From Pseudomonas sp. RIT623 (lineage in GTDB: Bacteria; Pseudomonadota; Gammaproteobacteria; Pseudomonadales; Pseudomonadaceae), in contig NZ_SOZA01000007.1 of NCBI RefSeq assembly GCF_004519305.1, forward strand, positions 124,001 through 188,000: 64,000 bases of DNA, read 5' to 3'. Of this stretch, positions 55,033 to 64,000 are shown piece after piece (positions within the stretch are counted from its first letter, which is position 1; each line of letters opens with the position of its first letter). Position numbers and translations under genes: made by a program. The notes beneath the pieces were generated by a model. That model had not been told where the DNA came from and made no database searches. It was given only the letters and a program-made list of their open reading frames with translations.

Positions 55033-56697
55033 ATGAAAGACAAACCGGTGCCCGCCACCAGCATGAACGTGCAGAACGCCATCACCGGCCTGCGTGGTCG
55101 TGACCTGATCTCGACCTTGCGCCAGGTCGGCCGGATCGGCCTGCGCAACCCGCTGCACACCGCGCATCACCTGCTGAGCCTGGGCGGCCAGTTGGGCCGG
55201 GTGCTGATCGGCGACTCTTCGCTGCAGCCACACCCGCGGGACGCTCGCTTCAGCGACCCGACCTGGCAGCACAACCCGCTCTACCGCCGTGGCCTGCAAG
55301 CCTACCTGGCCTGGCAGCGGCAGACCCGCCAGTGGATCGAGGAAAGCAGCCTGGGCGACGACGACCGCGCCCGCGCGCAGTTTCTGTTCAACCTGGTCAG
55401 CGATGCCGTGTCGCCGAGCAACTCGCTGCTCAACCCGCTGGCGATCAAGGAGCTGTTCAACAGCGGCGGGCAGAGCCTGCTGCGCGGCGCCAGCCACCTG
55501 CTCGACGACTTGCGCCACAACGATGGCCTGCCGCGCCAGGTGGACGAGCGCGCCTTCGAGGTCGGCGGCAACCTGGCCGCCACCCCCGGCGCGGTAGTGT
55601 TTCGCAACGAGCTGCTGGAGCTGATCCAGTACAAACCCATGAGCGAGAAGCAATATGCCCGCCCGCTGCTGGTGGTGCCGCCGCAGATCAACAAGTTCTA
55701 TATCTTCGACCTGGGCTCGACCAACAGCTTTGTCCAATACATGCTCAAGCAGGGCTTGCAGGTGTTCATGGTCAGCTGGCGCAACCCCGACCCGCGCCAC
55801 CGCGAATGGGGGCTGTCGAGCTATGTACAGGCCCTGGAAGAGGCGCTCAACGCCTGCCGCAGCATCAGCGGCAGCCGCGATCCCAACCTGATGGGCGCCT
55901 GCGCTGGTGGCTTGACCATGGCCGCGCTGCAAGGCCACCTGCAGGCGAAAAAACAACTGCGCAAGGTGCGCAGCGCCACCTACCTGGTGAGCCTGCTCGA
56001 CAGCCAGTTCGACAGCCCCGCCAGCCTGTTCGCCGACGAGCAGACCATCGAGGCGGCCAAGCGCCGCTCCTACCAGCGTGGCGTGCTGGACGGCGGCGAG
56101 GTGGCGCGGATCTTCGCCTGGATGCGGCCCAACGACCTGATCTGGAACTACTGGGTCAACAACTACCTGATGGGCAAGACCCCGCCGGCCTTCGACATCC
56201 TCTACTGGAACGCCGACAACACCCGCCTGCCGGCGGCCTTGCACGGCGACCTGCTGGACTTCTTCAAGCTCAACCCGCTGACCTTCCCTGCCGGGCTGGA
56301 GGTGTGCGGCACGCCGATCGACCTCAAGCAGGTCGCCCTGGACAGCTTCACCGTTGCCGGTAGCAACGACCACATAACCCCGTGGGACGCGGTGTACCGC
56401 TCGGCACTGCTGCTGGGCGGCGAACGGCGCTTCATCCTGGCCAACAGCGGGCATATCCAGAGCATCATCAACCCGCCCGGCAACCCCAAGGCCTACTATC
56501 TGCACAACCCCAAGCTTTCCAGCGACCCGCGCGCCTGGTTCCACGACGCCGAGCGGCGCGACGGCAGTTGGTGGCCGCTGTGGCTGGACTGGATCAGCCA
56601 GCGCTCCGGCACGCTCAAGGCGCCGCGCCCCGAATTGGGCAACGCCACCTATCCACCGCTGGGCCCCGCGCCAGGCACCTACGTACTGGCCCGCTGA
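55033..56697 (+). CDS. phaC2: Class II polyhydroxyalkanoate synthase PhaC2
   Basis: A 554-residue paralogue of PhaC1 with the box MGACAGG (Cys290), the Asp of AGSNDHITPW and the His of NSGHIQSI. The two synthases are co-linear along their length. The GTN start at 55033 is an ATG preceded by GGAG. Its substrate range probably overlaps with PhaC1. It ends four bases before phaD. Confidence 0.97.
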   Translation: MKDKPVPATSMNVQNAITGLRGRDLISTLRQVGRIGLRNPLHTAHHLLSLGGQLGRVLIGDSSLQPHPRDARFSDPTWQHNPLYRRGLQAYLAWQRQTRQWIEESSLGDDDRARAQFLFNLVSDAVSPSNSLLNPLAIKELFNSGGQSLLRGASHLLDDLRHNDGLPRQVDERAFEVGGNLAATPGAVVFRNELLELIQYKPMSEKQYARPLLVVPPQINKFYIFDLGSTNSFVQYMLKQGLQVFMVSWRNPDPRHREWGLSSYVQALEEALNACRSISGSRDPNLMGACAGGLTMAALQGHLQAKKQLRKVRSATYLVSLLDSQFDSPASLFADEQTIEAAKRRSYQRGVLDGGEVARIFAWMRPNDLIWNYWVNNYLMGKTPPAFDILYWNADNTRLPAALHGDLLDFFKLNPLTFPAGLEVCGTPIDLKQVALDSFTVAGSNDHITPWDAVYRSALLLGGERRFILANSGHIQSIINPPGNPKAYYLHNPKLSSDPRAWFHDAERRDGSWWPLWLDWISQRSGTLKAPRPELGNATYPPLGPAPGTYVLAR

Positions 56698-56701
56698 CCG
56701 G

Positions 56702-57316
56702 ATGAAGACCCGCGACCGAATCCTCGAATGTGCCTTGCAACTGTTCAACCGCCAAGGCGAGCCAAATGTTTCGACCCTGGAGATCGCCAATGAACTGGGC
56801 ATAAGCCCCGGCAACCTGTATTACCACTTTCACGGCAAGGAGCCGCTGGTGATAGGCCTGTTCGAGCGCTTCGAGGAGCAGCTGATGCCGCTGCTCGATC
56901 CGCCGCTGGACGTGCGCCTGGACGCCGAGGACTACTGGCTGTTCCTGCACCTGATCGTCGAGCGCATGGCGCAGTACCGCTTCCTGTTCCAGGACCTATC
57001 CAACCTCACCGGGCGCCTGCCCAAGCTGGCCCGGGGCATGCGCAGCCTGATCAACGCGCTCAAGCGCACCCTCGCCGCGCTGTTGGCCAGCCTCAAGAGC
57101 CAGGGCCAGGTGACCAGCGAAACCCAGGCGCTGGGGCAGTTGGTGGAACAGATCACCCTAACCTTGATGTGCTCGCTGGATTACCAGCGGGTGCTGGGCC
57201 GCGAGGGTGACGTGGGGGTGGTGGTGTACCAGGTGATGATGCTGGTGGCGCCACACCTGCACGCCCCGGCGCGCAAGGCTGCGGAGCAACTGGCGATGCG
57301 CTACCTGGAGGCGTAG
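56702..57316 (+). CDS. phaD: PhaD, TetR-family regulator of the pha cluster
   Basis: A 204-residue TetR-type protein. The N-terminal helix-turn-helix reads MKTRDRILECALQLFNRQGEPNVSTLEIANELGISPGNLYYHFHGKEPLV. The C-terminal ligand-binding part is helical. In P. putida PhaD activates the pha promoters, responding to a fatty-acid-derived metabolite (family knowledge). The start is four bases after phaC2. In related genomes phaF follows; here a REP-rich gap and a minus-strand chemoreceptor follow instead. Confidence 0.96.
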   Translation: MKTRDRILECALQLFNRQGEPNVSTLEIANELGISPGNLYYHFHGKEPLVIGLFERFEEQLMPLLDPPLDVRLDAEDYWLFLHLIVERMAQYRFLFQDLSNLTGRLPKLARGMRSLINALKRTLAALLASLKSQGQVTSETQALGQLVEQITLTLMCSLDYQRVLGREGDVGVVVYQVMMLVAPHLHAPARKAAEQLAMRYLEA

Positions 57317-57337
57317 CAAGCGGCCTTCGCGGCGCCT

Positions 57338-57471
57338 GGTTCGCCAGCAAGGCTGGCTCCTACGGGCAGGCAGGTCGCAGATGCGTAGGAGCCGGCTTGC
57401 CGACGAACACCGGCATAGTCGGTGCCATCCACCGCAGCGTCTGGTTCGCCAGCACGGCTGGCTCCTACAAG
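57338..57471. repeat. Three REP units (family B) at the phaD-mcp junction
   Basis: Copies at 57338-57366 (CGCCAGCAAGGCTGGCTCCT), 57384-57408 (TAGGAGCCGGCTTGCCGACG) and 57441-57471 (CGCCAGCACGGCTGGCTCCT) alternate in orientation. They fill the gap between convergent phaD and the first chemoreceptor gene, the predicted inversion junction. Confidence 0.88.
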
Positions 57472-57530
57472 CCGGCGCGCCAGCTCAGCCGCTGCCCATC
57501 ACCGCGGCGCGATGCGATGCGATGCGGGCA

Positions 57531-59474
57531 TCACAGGCTGAACCGGCCCACCATCCCGCGTAATTGCTGCCCCAGCTGCTCCAACTCGCCACTCGACACC
57601 GCGGTCTGCTCACTGGCCACGCTGGTTCGATCGGACACATCGCGCACATTGATCACGCTGCGGTTGATCTGCTCGGCCACCACGCTCTGTTGCTCGCTGG
57701 CCGTCGCGATCTGCTGGTTCATGCCCTGGATGGTCGACACCGTCGCGGTGATCTGCCCCAGCGCGTCGCCGGCTTTGCGGCTGAGCTCGACGCTCTTGCT
57801 GGTGAGGTCCTTGCTGTTGTCGAGCAAGCGGGTCACTTCGTCAGTACCGCGATGCAGGTTGTCGATCAGTTGCTCGATTTCCTCGGTCGACTGCTGCGTA
57901 CGCTGGGCCAGCCCGCGCACCTCGTCGGCGACCACGGCGAACCCCCGCCCGGCCTCACCGGCCCGCGCCGCCTCGATGGCGGCGTTGAGCGCCAGCAAGT
58001 TGGTCTGTTCCGATACCGACTTGATCACATCGAGAATCGAGCCGATCCGCTGGCTCTCGCCCGACAGGTGGCCCATGGCCTCGAGACAGTGGTCCATCTG
58101 CCCGGCCAGTTGCTCGATGCGTGAGATTGCCTCGGCCACCACCTGGTCACCCAACTGTGCCTGGCTATCGGCGGTGGTCGCGGCCATCGACGCCTGCTCG
58201 GCATTTTGCGCCACCTCCTGCACCGTGGCGCTCATCTGGTTCATCGCCGTGGCCACCTGGTCGGTTTCTTCACGCTGCTGGTTGATCCGCTCGCGGGTGT
58301 CGACGCTGGAAGTCGCCAGCTCCGCGGCGGCCCGGGACAGGTGGCCAACGCCCTGGTCGATGCCGCCGAGCAGATCGCGCAGGCTCAGGGTCATTTCCCG
58401 CATGCTGGCCTGCAATTGGCCCATCTCATCGCGGCGTTCGACCGTCTCCACCTTGCTGAGGTCGCCCCGGGCAATGCGCGCAGCCTGTGCCAGCACCTGG
58501 TGCAGCGGGCCGGTGATCTGACGGGTGATGACCCAACCGGCAATCACGCCCACCAGCAATGCCAATACCGCAACGCCGGTCAGTAGCGAGCGGTCGGCCA
58601 CGGCCTCGCTATCGCGTTGCTTGATCTTGCGATCGCCCAGCTGCAGGCTGGCAGCGCGCAATTGCTCGCCCATCTTCTCCATGTCGTCCTGCAGCCGCTC
58701 CACCTCCAGCGCGACCGTGCGATAGCGTTGCAGACTGGTGCGATAACGGCCAAGTTCGGTGCCGGGACGTTGGGTCAACTGCGTCGATAACTCCAGCGGC
58801 GCGACACCGCGCAACAACTGTTCGAGACTGGTGTCCGCCGCTTCCAGCGCGGCATCGCCTACCTTGGCGAAGCTTTCACGTGGGCCGAAGGAGTAAGCCG
58901 GCACCTTGCTCTGCTGGCTAGCCGTTTCGACATGGCGGCTCAGGGTGTCCATCAACCCCAGGACGCTACCCTGCTGGCCATCGCCAGGCATTTTCAACAG
59001 CGCCTGGGTTTGCAGGTCGTCGACGACCTTCTGCAGGGTCTCGAGTTGCTCCAGCATTGCCGTGCGCAGGCCCTCGCGGCTGTCGACGGCGCGCTGCAGG
59101 GCGCTGAAGTCGTCCTGCAGCCGCTGCAACAGCTCGATCATCTGGTCCAGCAACTGGCGTGACTCGTCGACATTGCTGCGTTGATGCAACGTGCTCAGGC
59201 GGCTTTGCATCTGGTCGAGCACGCTGCTGATACGGGCCTTGCTGTTGTTGTCGTTGAGCACGCGAAAGGTGATGCGCTCAGCCCGCAGGTCCTTGGTCAG
59301 ATCGTTGATCGCACCGATCTCGCTGAGCTGTACCGAGCGGCTGATGGAGCCATCCAGCGCGCGCCAACCACTGATGGTAGTGGCCAGGGTGAGCAGTAGC
59401 ACCACGGCGAAGCCCAGGGCGAGCTTGTGCCTGACGCCGAGGTTGCCGAGTTTGCGGTCGAGATAAGTGAACAT
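57531..59474 (-). CDS. Methyl-accepting chemotaxis protein (long helical sensor domain)
   Basis: A 647-residue chemoreceptor. TM1 spans about residues 17-38, a 258-residue periplasmic region (39-296) is almost entirely helical, and TM2 spans about 297-318. A HAMP domain and a cytoplasmic signalling hairpin follow ([44 protein letters not shown]). The size and helical nature of the sensor fit the helical bimodular (HBM) class. The ATG at 59474 opens the protein at [13 protein letters not shown]. Ligand unknown. It lies just downstream of a second, related receptor, and no pentapeptide for CheR tethering is seen. Confidence 0.9.
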   Translation of the reverse strand: MFTYLDRKLGNLGVRHKLALGFAVVLLLTLATTISGWRALDGSISRSVQLSEIGAINDLTKDLRAERITFRVLNDNNSKARISSVLDQMQSRLSTLHQRSNVDESRQLLDQMIELLQRLQDDFSALQRAVDSREGLRTAMLEQLETLQKVVDDLQTQALLKMPGDGQQGSVLGLMDTLSRHVETASQQSKVPAYSFGPRESFAKVGDAALEAADTSLEQLLRGVAPLELSTQLTQRPGTELGRYRTSLQRYRTVALEVERLQDDMEKMGEQLRAASLQLGDRKIKQRDSEAVADRSLLTGVAVLALLVGVIAGWVITRQITGPLHQVLAQAARIARGDLSKVETVERRDEMGQLQASMREMTLSLRDLLGGIDQGVGHLSRAAAELATSSVDTRERINQQREETDQVATAMNQMSATVQEVAQNAEQASMAATTADSQAQLGDQVVAEAISRIEQLAGQMDHCLEAMGHLSGESQRIGSILDVIKSVSEQTNLLALNAAIEAARAGEAGRGFAVVADEVRGLAQRTQQSTEEIEQLIDNLHRGTDEVTRLLDNSKDLTSKSVELSRKAGDALGQITATVSTIQGMNQQIATASEQQSVVAEQINRSVINVRDVSDRTSVASEQTAVSSGELEQLGQQLRGMVGRFSL

Positions 59475-59630
59475 GGCGGGTCTCCGTCCAGTTGAGAGAA
59501 GGCCATAGCGGCACTTTGCCGCTATGGTCATCGCTCATCGACAGAGAAGCTGCCGGACGGGGCCTGCAATTCGGGTAGGAAGAGTCGTTGCGGGCTGAAG
59601 GAAAATTCCTGCGGCCCGCAACGGCGCGGT

Positions 59631-61547
59631 TTACAGACGGAAGCGCCCGACCAGGCCTTGCAGGTGGGTGCCCAGGCGCGCGAGCTCGACGCTGGAGCTG
59701 GCGGTCTCCTCGCTGGCCGCCGAGGTCTGGTCGGAGATATCGCGCACGTTCATCACGCTGCGGTTGATCTCCTCGGCCACCGCGCTCTGCTGCTCGGCGG
59801 CAGTGGCGATCTGTTGGTTCATCGCCTGGATCGACGACACGGTGTGGGTGATGGTGGCCAACGAACCACCGGCGCGACGGGTCAGTTCGACGCTGCTGTC
59901 GGTCAACGCGCGACTGCTGTCCATGACGTTGGCCACCCGCTCGGTGCCGCTCTGCAGACCGGCGATCAGTTCCTCGATCTCCTCGGTGGACTGCTGGGTG
60001 CGCTGGGCCAGGCTACGCACCTCGTCGGCGACCACGGCGAAGCCGCGCCCGGCCTCGCCGGCCCGGGCCGCCTCGATGGCGGCGTTGAGTGCCAACAGGT
60101 TGGTCTGCTGGGCCACCGCCTTGATCACGTCGAGCACACTGCCGATCTTGTCGCTTTCGGCCTTGAGCTGATTCATCGCCTCGCTGGAGTTCACCACTTC
60201 GCTTGCCAGGCGCTCGATCTGGGCGATGGCCTGGCCGACCACCTTGTCGCCCTCACGGGCCTGCTGGTCAGCCGCCAACGCCGCCTCCGAGGCTTGCTCG
60301 GCATTGCGCGCCACTTCCTGCACGGTGGCGGCCATCTCGTTCATGGCGGTGGCCACCTGGTCGGTCTCGACCTTCTGGTTGTTGACCCCGGCGCTGGTCT
60401 GTTCGGTCACCGCCGACAGCTCCTCGGCCGCGCTGGCGATCTGCGTGACGCCGTCACCGATGCCACCGATCAGCTCGCGCAGGCTCTGGGTCATGCGTTG
60501 CATGCTCGCTTGCAACTGACCCAGTTCGTCGCGGCGCTCGGCCTTGAGGTCCTGGCGCAAGTCACCGCCGGCCACCCGCTCGGCGGCGGCGAGGGTCTGG
60601 CGCAACGGCACGATGATCTGCCGGGTGATAGCGAAGGCGGCCAGCACGCCGAGCAGCAGGGCCAGGGCGGTGGCACCGGCGAGCAGGGTCTTGGCTTGCT
60701 GGGTACCCTGGTCGCGAACCTGGGTCTGCGAGGCGCTCATTTGCAGGCTGGTGTCCAGCAGCACGGTGCCCTGCGCAGCCATATGCGCAAGCGCCTGTTC
60801 ACTGGCAGCCTGCGCGTTACCCACCTGCAACACGGCATCACGGTACGCGGCCAAGGCACTGGCGGCGTCGTCGAGGCCGGCGGCGTACTCGGCGGGTAGC
60901 TTGGTTGGCAACGCCTTGAGCACCGCCAGCGCCTGGTCGATGGCCTGCAGCGCGGTCTGCTGGAACTCGGCCTTGCCACTGTAGGTGTATCCGCGCACCT
61001 GGAAGCGCGCCTGCTGCAACTGCGTGCTGACTTCCACGGCGGGCTGGTACTGGCTGATATCGCCGGCCTGCAGCAGGCGCTGCTGGACCTCGCCGATCAG
61101 CTCGGCGGCCTGGTCGGCGCTGTCGCCCAGCACCTGGCGGCTGGCACTGCGCCGCTGGTCGGCCTGCTTGAGGTCGTTGAACGCCTGCTGGTACTGGCGC
61201 ACGGCATCGCGCTGCTGCTCCAGGCGCTGGCGGTCGGCTGGCAGTTCGATCTGGCCGAGCATGGACTGCACCTGACGCTCGAGGTTGGCCAGGGCCTTCT
61301 CCAGCTCGGTGACGCCGGCCTGGTCGCGGTTACGCTCATAGTGCTGGCGGGCGATGCGCAGGTCCTGGGTGTACTGGTGGATCACCGATATATTGCCGAG
61401 CTTGTCGCCACGGCTGGTTACGCTGTCCAGGCCCAGCCAGCCGGTGAAGGTGATGGCAAGGGTCAGCAGCAGGACCAGGCCGAAACCTATCCCCAGCTTG
61501 CGGTTGACGCTCATATTTCCCAGAGACTGGGCGAACCAACGGTACAT
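59631..61547 (-). CDS. Methyl-accepting chemotaxis protein (HBM-type, McpQ/McpS-like)
   Basis: A 638-residue chemoreceptor with TM1 at about 17-38, a helical periplasmic sensor at 39-286 and TM2 at about 287-308. HAMP and the signalling hairpin ([44 protein letters not shown]) follow. In P. putida the receptor next to the rsmE-tat genes is McpQ, a citrate receptor with an HBM domain (established knowledge), so this is a likely counterpart, but the ligand cannot be read from sequence. The C-terminal halves of the two receptors are nearly the same, whereas the sensor regions differ. Confidence 0.9.
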   Translation of the reverse strand: MYRWFAQSLGNMSVNRKLGIGFGLVLLLTLAITFTGWLGLDSVTSRGDKLGNISVIHQYTQDLRIARQHYERNRDQAGVTELEKALANLERQVQSMLGQIELPADRQRLEQQRDAVRQYQQAFNDLKQADQRRSASRQVLGDSADQAAELIGEVQQRLLQAGDISQYQPAVEVSTQLQQARFQVRGYTYSGKAEFQQTALQAIDQALAVLKALPTKLPAEYAAGLDDAASALAAYRDAVLQVGNAQAASEQALAHMAAQGTVLLDTSLQMSASQTQVRDQGTQQAKTLLAGATALALLLGVLAAFAITRQIIVPLRQTLAAAERVAGGDLRQDLKAERRDELGQLQASMQRMTQSLRELIGGIGDGVTQIASAAEELSAVTEQTSAGVNNQKVETDQVATAMNEMAATVQEVARNAEQASEAALAADQQAREGDKVVGQAIAQIERLASEVVNSSEAMNQLKAESDKIGSVLDVIKAVAQQTNLLALNAAIEAARAGEAGRGFAVVADEVRSLAQRTQQSTEEIEELIAGLQSGTERVANVMDSSRALTDSSVELTRRAGGSLATITHTVSSIQAMNQQIATAAEQQSAVAEEINRSVMNVRDISDQTSAASEETASSSVELARLGTHLQGLVGRFRL

Positions 61548-61646
61548 AGACGACTCCCCGACGCGTGGCAGTGCGGATTATTGTTTTCTTGCACAGGCCA
61601 TCGGCGCGCGTCGGGGAAACTTGATGAGAAAAAGCTGACCTGCTTG

Positions 61647-62354
61647 TCAGAAAATTCGCGAAAGCAAGGCAGTCACAGCCGTTTCTACTCGCAGGATCCG
61701 GTCGCCTAGCTGTACCGGCGCCAGCCCGGCCTTGCCCAGCAGGTCGATTTCATAGGGAATCCAGCCGCCTTCCGGGCCAATCGCCAGGGTCACCGCTTGC
61801 TCAACAGCGCGCGGACAGGCGGGATAAGGCCCGGGGTGGCCGACCAGGCCAAGGGTGCCGGCGGCGATCGCGGGCAGGCGGTCTTCGACGAACGGCTTGA
61901 AGCGCTTCTCGATGATCACCTCAGGCAGCACCGTGTCACGCGCCTGCTCAAGGCCGAGGATCAGGTTTTCGCGGATGCTCTCGGGGTTGAGGAACGGCGT
62001 CTGCCAGAAGCTCTTTTCCACTTTGTAGCTGTTGACCAGGATCAGCCGCGGCACGCCCAGGGTGGCGACCGTCTGAAACAGCCGGCGCAACATCTTCGGC
62101 CGTGGCACGGCCAACACCAAGGTCAGTGGCAACTTGGCCGGAGGGGGCTGGTCGAAAGCCACCTGCAATTCGGCTTCATGGCCTGCAAGGCGCACCACCT
62201 CGGCCTTGCCCATGAGCCCGCCAATACGCCCCACGCGCAGGCTGTCACCCACCGCCACGCGGTGGATTTCCTGCATGTGGGTGAAACGGCGATCGGCCAG
62301 GATGACGCGGTCGGCCGACACGAAGTCGGCCTCTTCGAGGAGCAACAGGTTCAC
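61647..62354 (-). CDS. RsmE-family 16S rRNA methyltransferase (second paralogue)
   Basis: A 235-residue SPOUT methyltransferase with the IGPEGGW knot and the C-terminal [20 protein letters not shown] motif of RsmE. Its N-terminus ([32 protein letters not shown]) and central region ([29 protein letters not shown]) differ much from the RsmE at 31796-32515. Such a second copy is found next to tatC in other Pseudomonas genomes. The two may differ in rRNA target; which of them methylates U1498 is not decided by sequence. Its start overlaps the tatC stop by four bases. Confidence 0.87.
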   Translation of the reverse strand: MNLLLLEEADFVSADRVILADRRFTHMQEIHRVAVGDSLRVGRIGGLMGKAEVVRLAGHEAELQVAFDQPPPAKLPLTLVLAVPRPKMLRRLFQTVATLGVPRLILVNSYKVEKSFWQTPFLNPESIRENLILGLEQARDTVLPEVIIEKRFKPFVEDRLPAIAAGTLGLVGHPGPYPACPRAVEQAVTLAIGPEGGWIPYEIDLLGKAGLAPVQLGDRILRVETAVTALLSRIF

Positions 62355-63142
62355 GATTGGGTCGCTGGCGGCTGGTCGTTATGGTCGTTACCGGCTTCTT
62401 CGCGCGCATGGCTGCGTTTGCGGATTAGGCTGCCACACAGCACGCCGACCTCGAACAGCATCCACATCGGCACGGCCAGCAGGGTCTGGGAGAAGATATC
62501 CGGTGGGGTGAGGATCATGCCGACCACAAAGCAACCGATGATCACGTACGGGCGGATCTTTTTCAGGTACTGCACATCGACCACGCCGATCCACACCAAC
62601 AGCACCACCGCCACCGGGATCTCGAAAGCGACCCCGAAGGCGAAGAACAAGGTCATGACGAAGTCCAGGTAACTGGCGATATCGGTCATCATCGACACGC
62701 CTTCAGGGGTGGCGCTGGCGAAGAAACCGAAGATCAGCGGGAACACCAGGAAGTAGGCGAAGGCCATGCCGGCATAGAACAGGAAGATGCTCGACACCAG
62801 CAACGGGATGGCGATGCGCTTTTCGTGGCGGTACAGGCCCGGCGCGATGAAGCCCCAGATCTGCTGCAGGATGAACGGAATCGCCAGGAACAGCGAAACG
62901 ATCATGGTCAACTTGAACGGTGTCAGGAACGGCGAGGCCACGTCGGTGGCGATCATCGTCGCATTGGCCGGCAAGTGCGCGCGCAGCGGCGCCGAGACCA
63001 GGGTGTAGATCTGCTGGGCGAAGGAGAACAGCCCAGCGAAGATCAGGAAGATGGCGGCGACGCAACGCAGCAGGCGGGTGCGCAGTTCGGTCAGGTGCGA
63101 GACCAGCGGCATTGGCTGGTCATGTTCCGGATTCTCGCTCAT
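62351..63142 (-). CDS. tatC: TatC, twin-arginine translocase core subunit
   Basis: A 263-residue integral membrane protein with six hydrophobic segments. The conserved N-terminus [18 protein letters not shown] and the periplasmic loop F(L)[36 protein letters not shown] are the signal-peptide-binding elements. It recognises twin-arginine signals of folded proteins. It overlaps tatB by four bases and the second rsmE by four bases, so tatB-tatC-rsmE are coupled. Confidence 0.98.
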   Translation of the reverse strand: MSENPEHDQPMPLVSHLTELRTRLLRCVAAIFLIFAGLFSFAQQIYTLVSAPLRAHLPANATMIATDVASPFLTPFKLTMIVSLFLAIPFILQQIWGFIAPGLYRHEKRIAIPLLVSSIFLFYAGMAFAYFLVFPLIFGFFASATPEGVSMMTDIASYLDFVMTLFFAFGVAFEIPVAVVLLVWIGVVDVQYLKKIRPYVIIGCFVVGMILTPPDIFSQTLLAVPMWMLFEVGVLCGSLIRKRSHAREEAGNDHNDQPPATQS

Positions 63143-63504
63143 GGGGCTCGCGGCGGTGGTGACGGTTCGGAGGATGGCGTTGCGCTTGGCTGCGTGGGCG
63201 CAGACTCGGCGGCAGGTGTGGCGGGCGTCTCGGTGCTGGCCGGGGGCTGAGCGGGCGCCAGAGGGTTGAGGATGCGCTTGGCCTCCTGCTCCATCTGCAG
63301 GATGTGCTCGTTATGCAGCTGGCGGCGGATGTCGTCGGCACCGATCTCGCGCTCGACCTCCATCTTGATCGCGTTGAAGCTGCGCTTGAGGCGGCCGATC
63401 CACAGCCCGGCGGTGCGCGCGGCCCCCGGCAGGCGCTCGGGGCCGAGCACCAGCAGGGCGACCAGGCCGACCAGCAGCAGCTCGCTGAAACTGATGCCGA
63501 ACAT
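63139..63504 (-). CDS. tatB: TatB, twin-arginine translocase subunit
   Basis: A 121-residue protein with an N-terminal membrane helix ([41 protein letters not shown]), an amphipathic helix, and a proline-rich tail ([20 protein letters not shown]). It forms the receptor complex with TatC. It starts three bases after the tatA stop. Confidence 0.96.
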   Translation of the reverse strand: MFGISFSELLLVGLVALLVLGPERLPGAARTAGLWIGRLKRSFNAIKMEVEREIGADDIRRQLHNEHILQMEQEAKRILNPLAPAQPPASTETPATPAAESAPTQPSATPSSEPSPPPRAP

Positions 63505-63507
63505 GGC

Positions 63508-63780
63508 TCAGTCTTTCCGCTGCGGCTCTTGGACCGGCTGGGCCTGGCCCTCGATGGTCTGGCCCTGAGCCTGTTGCGCGGTGTTCTGCACCGGCGGCAC
63601 TGGCTGGGCTGGCGGCGGGGTCTGCTCGGCCGGCTTGGTTTCTTCTTCGTTCATGGCCTTGCGAAAGCCCTTGATCGACTCGCCCAGGTCGCTGCCGAAG
63701 TTCTTCAGCTTCTTGGTGCCGAACACCAGTACCACGACGACCAGCAGGACGATCCAGTGTTTCCAGTCAAAAATGCCCAT
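63508..63780 (-). CDS. tatA: TatA, twin-arginine translocase pore subunit
   Basis: A 90-residue protein with the short helix [43 protein letters not shown] and an amphipathic helix, followed by a Pro/Gln-rich tail ([15 protein letters not shown]). It polymerises to form the translocation path. A longer frame passes through a REP element; the ATG at 63780 is the family start. It leads tatA-tatB-tatC-rsmE. Confidence 0.96.
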   Translation of the reverse strand: MGIFDWKHWIVLLVVVVLVFGTKKLKNFGSDLGESIKGFRKAMNEEETKPAEQTPPPAQPVPPVQNTAQQAQGQTIEGQAQPVQEPQRKD

Positions 63781-63820
63781 TTCGTACTCCTGAAAAATAT
63801 GTGTCGGTCTATCGGGCCCT

Positions 63821-63900
63821 GGGGGCTGCTGTGCAGCCCATCGCGGCACGGCCCCTGTAGGAAGCGGCCTTGCGCCGCGAAAGGGGCGCAACGCGCCCCT
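63821..63900. repeat. REP pair (family A, degenerate)
   Basis: GGGGGCTGCTGTGCAGCCCA and a decayed facing copy (TAGGAAGCGGCCTTGCGCCG, with an inserted A) lie between hisE and tatA on the same strand. A shortened inner spacer separates them. Confidence 0.75.
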
Positions 63901-63910
63901 CTGCAATCAT

Positions 63911-64000
63911 TCAGGCAGACGGCTGCCGCGCCGCCTTCTCGTCATGCCCGGAAAGCCCGAAGCGGCGCTCCAGCTCATCGAGCACCGCCTGCGGATGCTG
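63911..64000 (-). CDS. hisE: Phosphoribosyl-ATP pyrophosphatase (C-terminal end, cut by window edge)
   Basis: The last 29 residues (QHPQAVLDELERRFGLSGHD then EKAARQPSA) read to a TGA at 63911-63913. They match the C-terminal helix of HisE, which removes pyrophosphate from phosphoribosyl-ATP in histidine synthesis. hisE is upstream of tatA in the same direction in other Pseudomonas genomes, and that local order is kept here. Confidence 0.85.
   Translation of the reverse strand, partial: QHPQAVLDELERRFGLSGHDEKAARQPSA

Noticed and set aside
57500..57530. Short tandem GCGAT repeat considered as a regulatory iteron
   Set aside because: Only three short copies, no A+T-rich neighbour and no replication gene. 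It is mentioned only as part of the breakpoint region.

Overview
The window is a gene-dense chromosomal segment of a Pseudomonas from the P. putida group. The gene content and order (fba..pgk-epd-tkt, metK, ahcY-metF, pilGHIJ-chpA, gshB-tonB-yqgE-ruvX-pyrR-pyrB-pyrC', hslVU, phaC1-phaZ-phaC2-phaD, tatABC) are those of the Pseudomonas core genome. The high G+C content and the many REP palindromes built on TAGGAGCGGCCTTGTGTCGC also fit this group. I saw no rRNA, tRNA, CRISPR array, insertion sequence, prophage or plasmid gene. This is essentially housekeeping DNA, and I found no convincing new defence or biosynthetic island.

Layout. 1-5.7 kb: end of a YccS-type membrane protein, a periplasmic binding protein, an ElaA-type acetyltransferase, a YgjP-like peptidase with a small winged-helix protein, and a REC-PAS-GGDEF-EAL regulator. 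5.9-12.1 kb (minus strand): tkt, epd, pgk, two small lipoproteins and fba (central carbon metabolism and pyridoxal phosphate supply). 12.3-23.2 kb: methyl-cycle genes, with a palindromic operator, a SahR-type ArsR/methyltransferase-fold regulator, metK, an SAH riboswitch, ahcY and metF, separated by envelope genes (DUF1090, cytochrome c', mltA, MAPEG, an EamA transporter, a Na+/H+ antiporter, a thioesterase). 23.3-33.9 kb: a binding protein, rhlE, yceI and cytochrome b561, a flavin amine oxidase, bioA, an RsmE protein and a hemolysin III protein.

34.0-43.2 kb (minus strand): a Chp chemosensory operon (pilG, pilH, pilI, pilJ, chpA and a ChpC-like CheW) without the adaptation enzymes PilK and ChpB. 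43.4-49.3 kb: glutathione synthetase, TonB, YqgE, RuvX, and the pyrimidine genes pyrR-pyrB-pyrC' with a non-catalytic dihydroorotase. 49.5-51.5 kb: heat-shock protease HslVU behind a clear sigma-32 promoter. 51.7-57.3 kb: a DUF971 gene and the medium-chain polyhydroxyalkanoate cluster phaC1-phaZ-phaC2-phaD, with a Crc/Hfq-type CA motif at the phaC1 start. 57.5-64 kb (minus strand): two chemoreceptors, a second RsmE paralogue, tatC-tatB-tatA and the end of hisE.

The most notable points are: (i) two different SAH-sensing devices, a regulator with its operator and a riboswitch, in one 11-kb stretch covering the S-adenosylmethionine cycle; (ii) an apparent inversion that puts the chemoreceptor-rsmE-tat-his block next to phaD, where phaF/phaI stand in P. 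aeruginosa and P. putida KT2440; (iii) a streamlined Chp system with one HPt domain lacking its histidine; (iv) a dense set of palindromic repeats at operon ends and at the presumed inversion junction.
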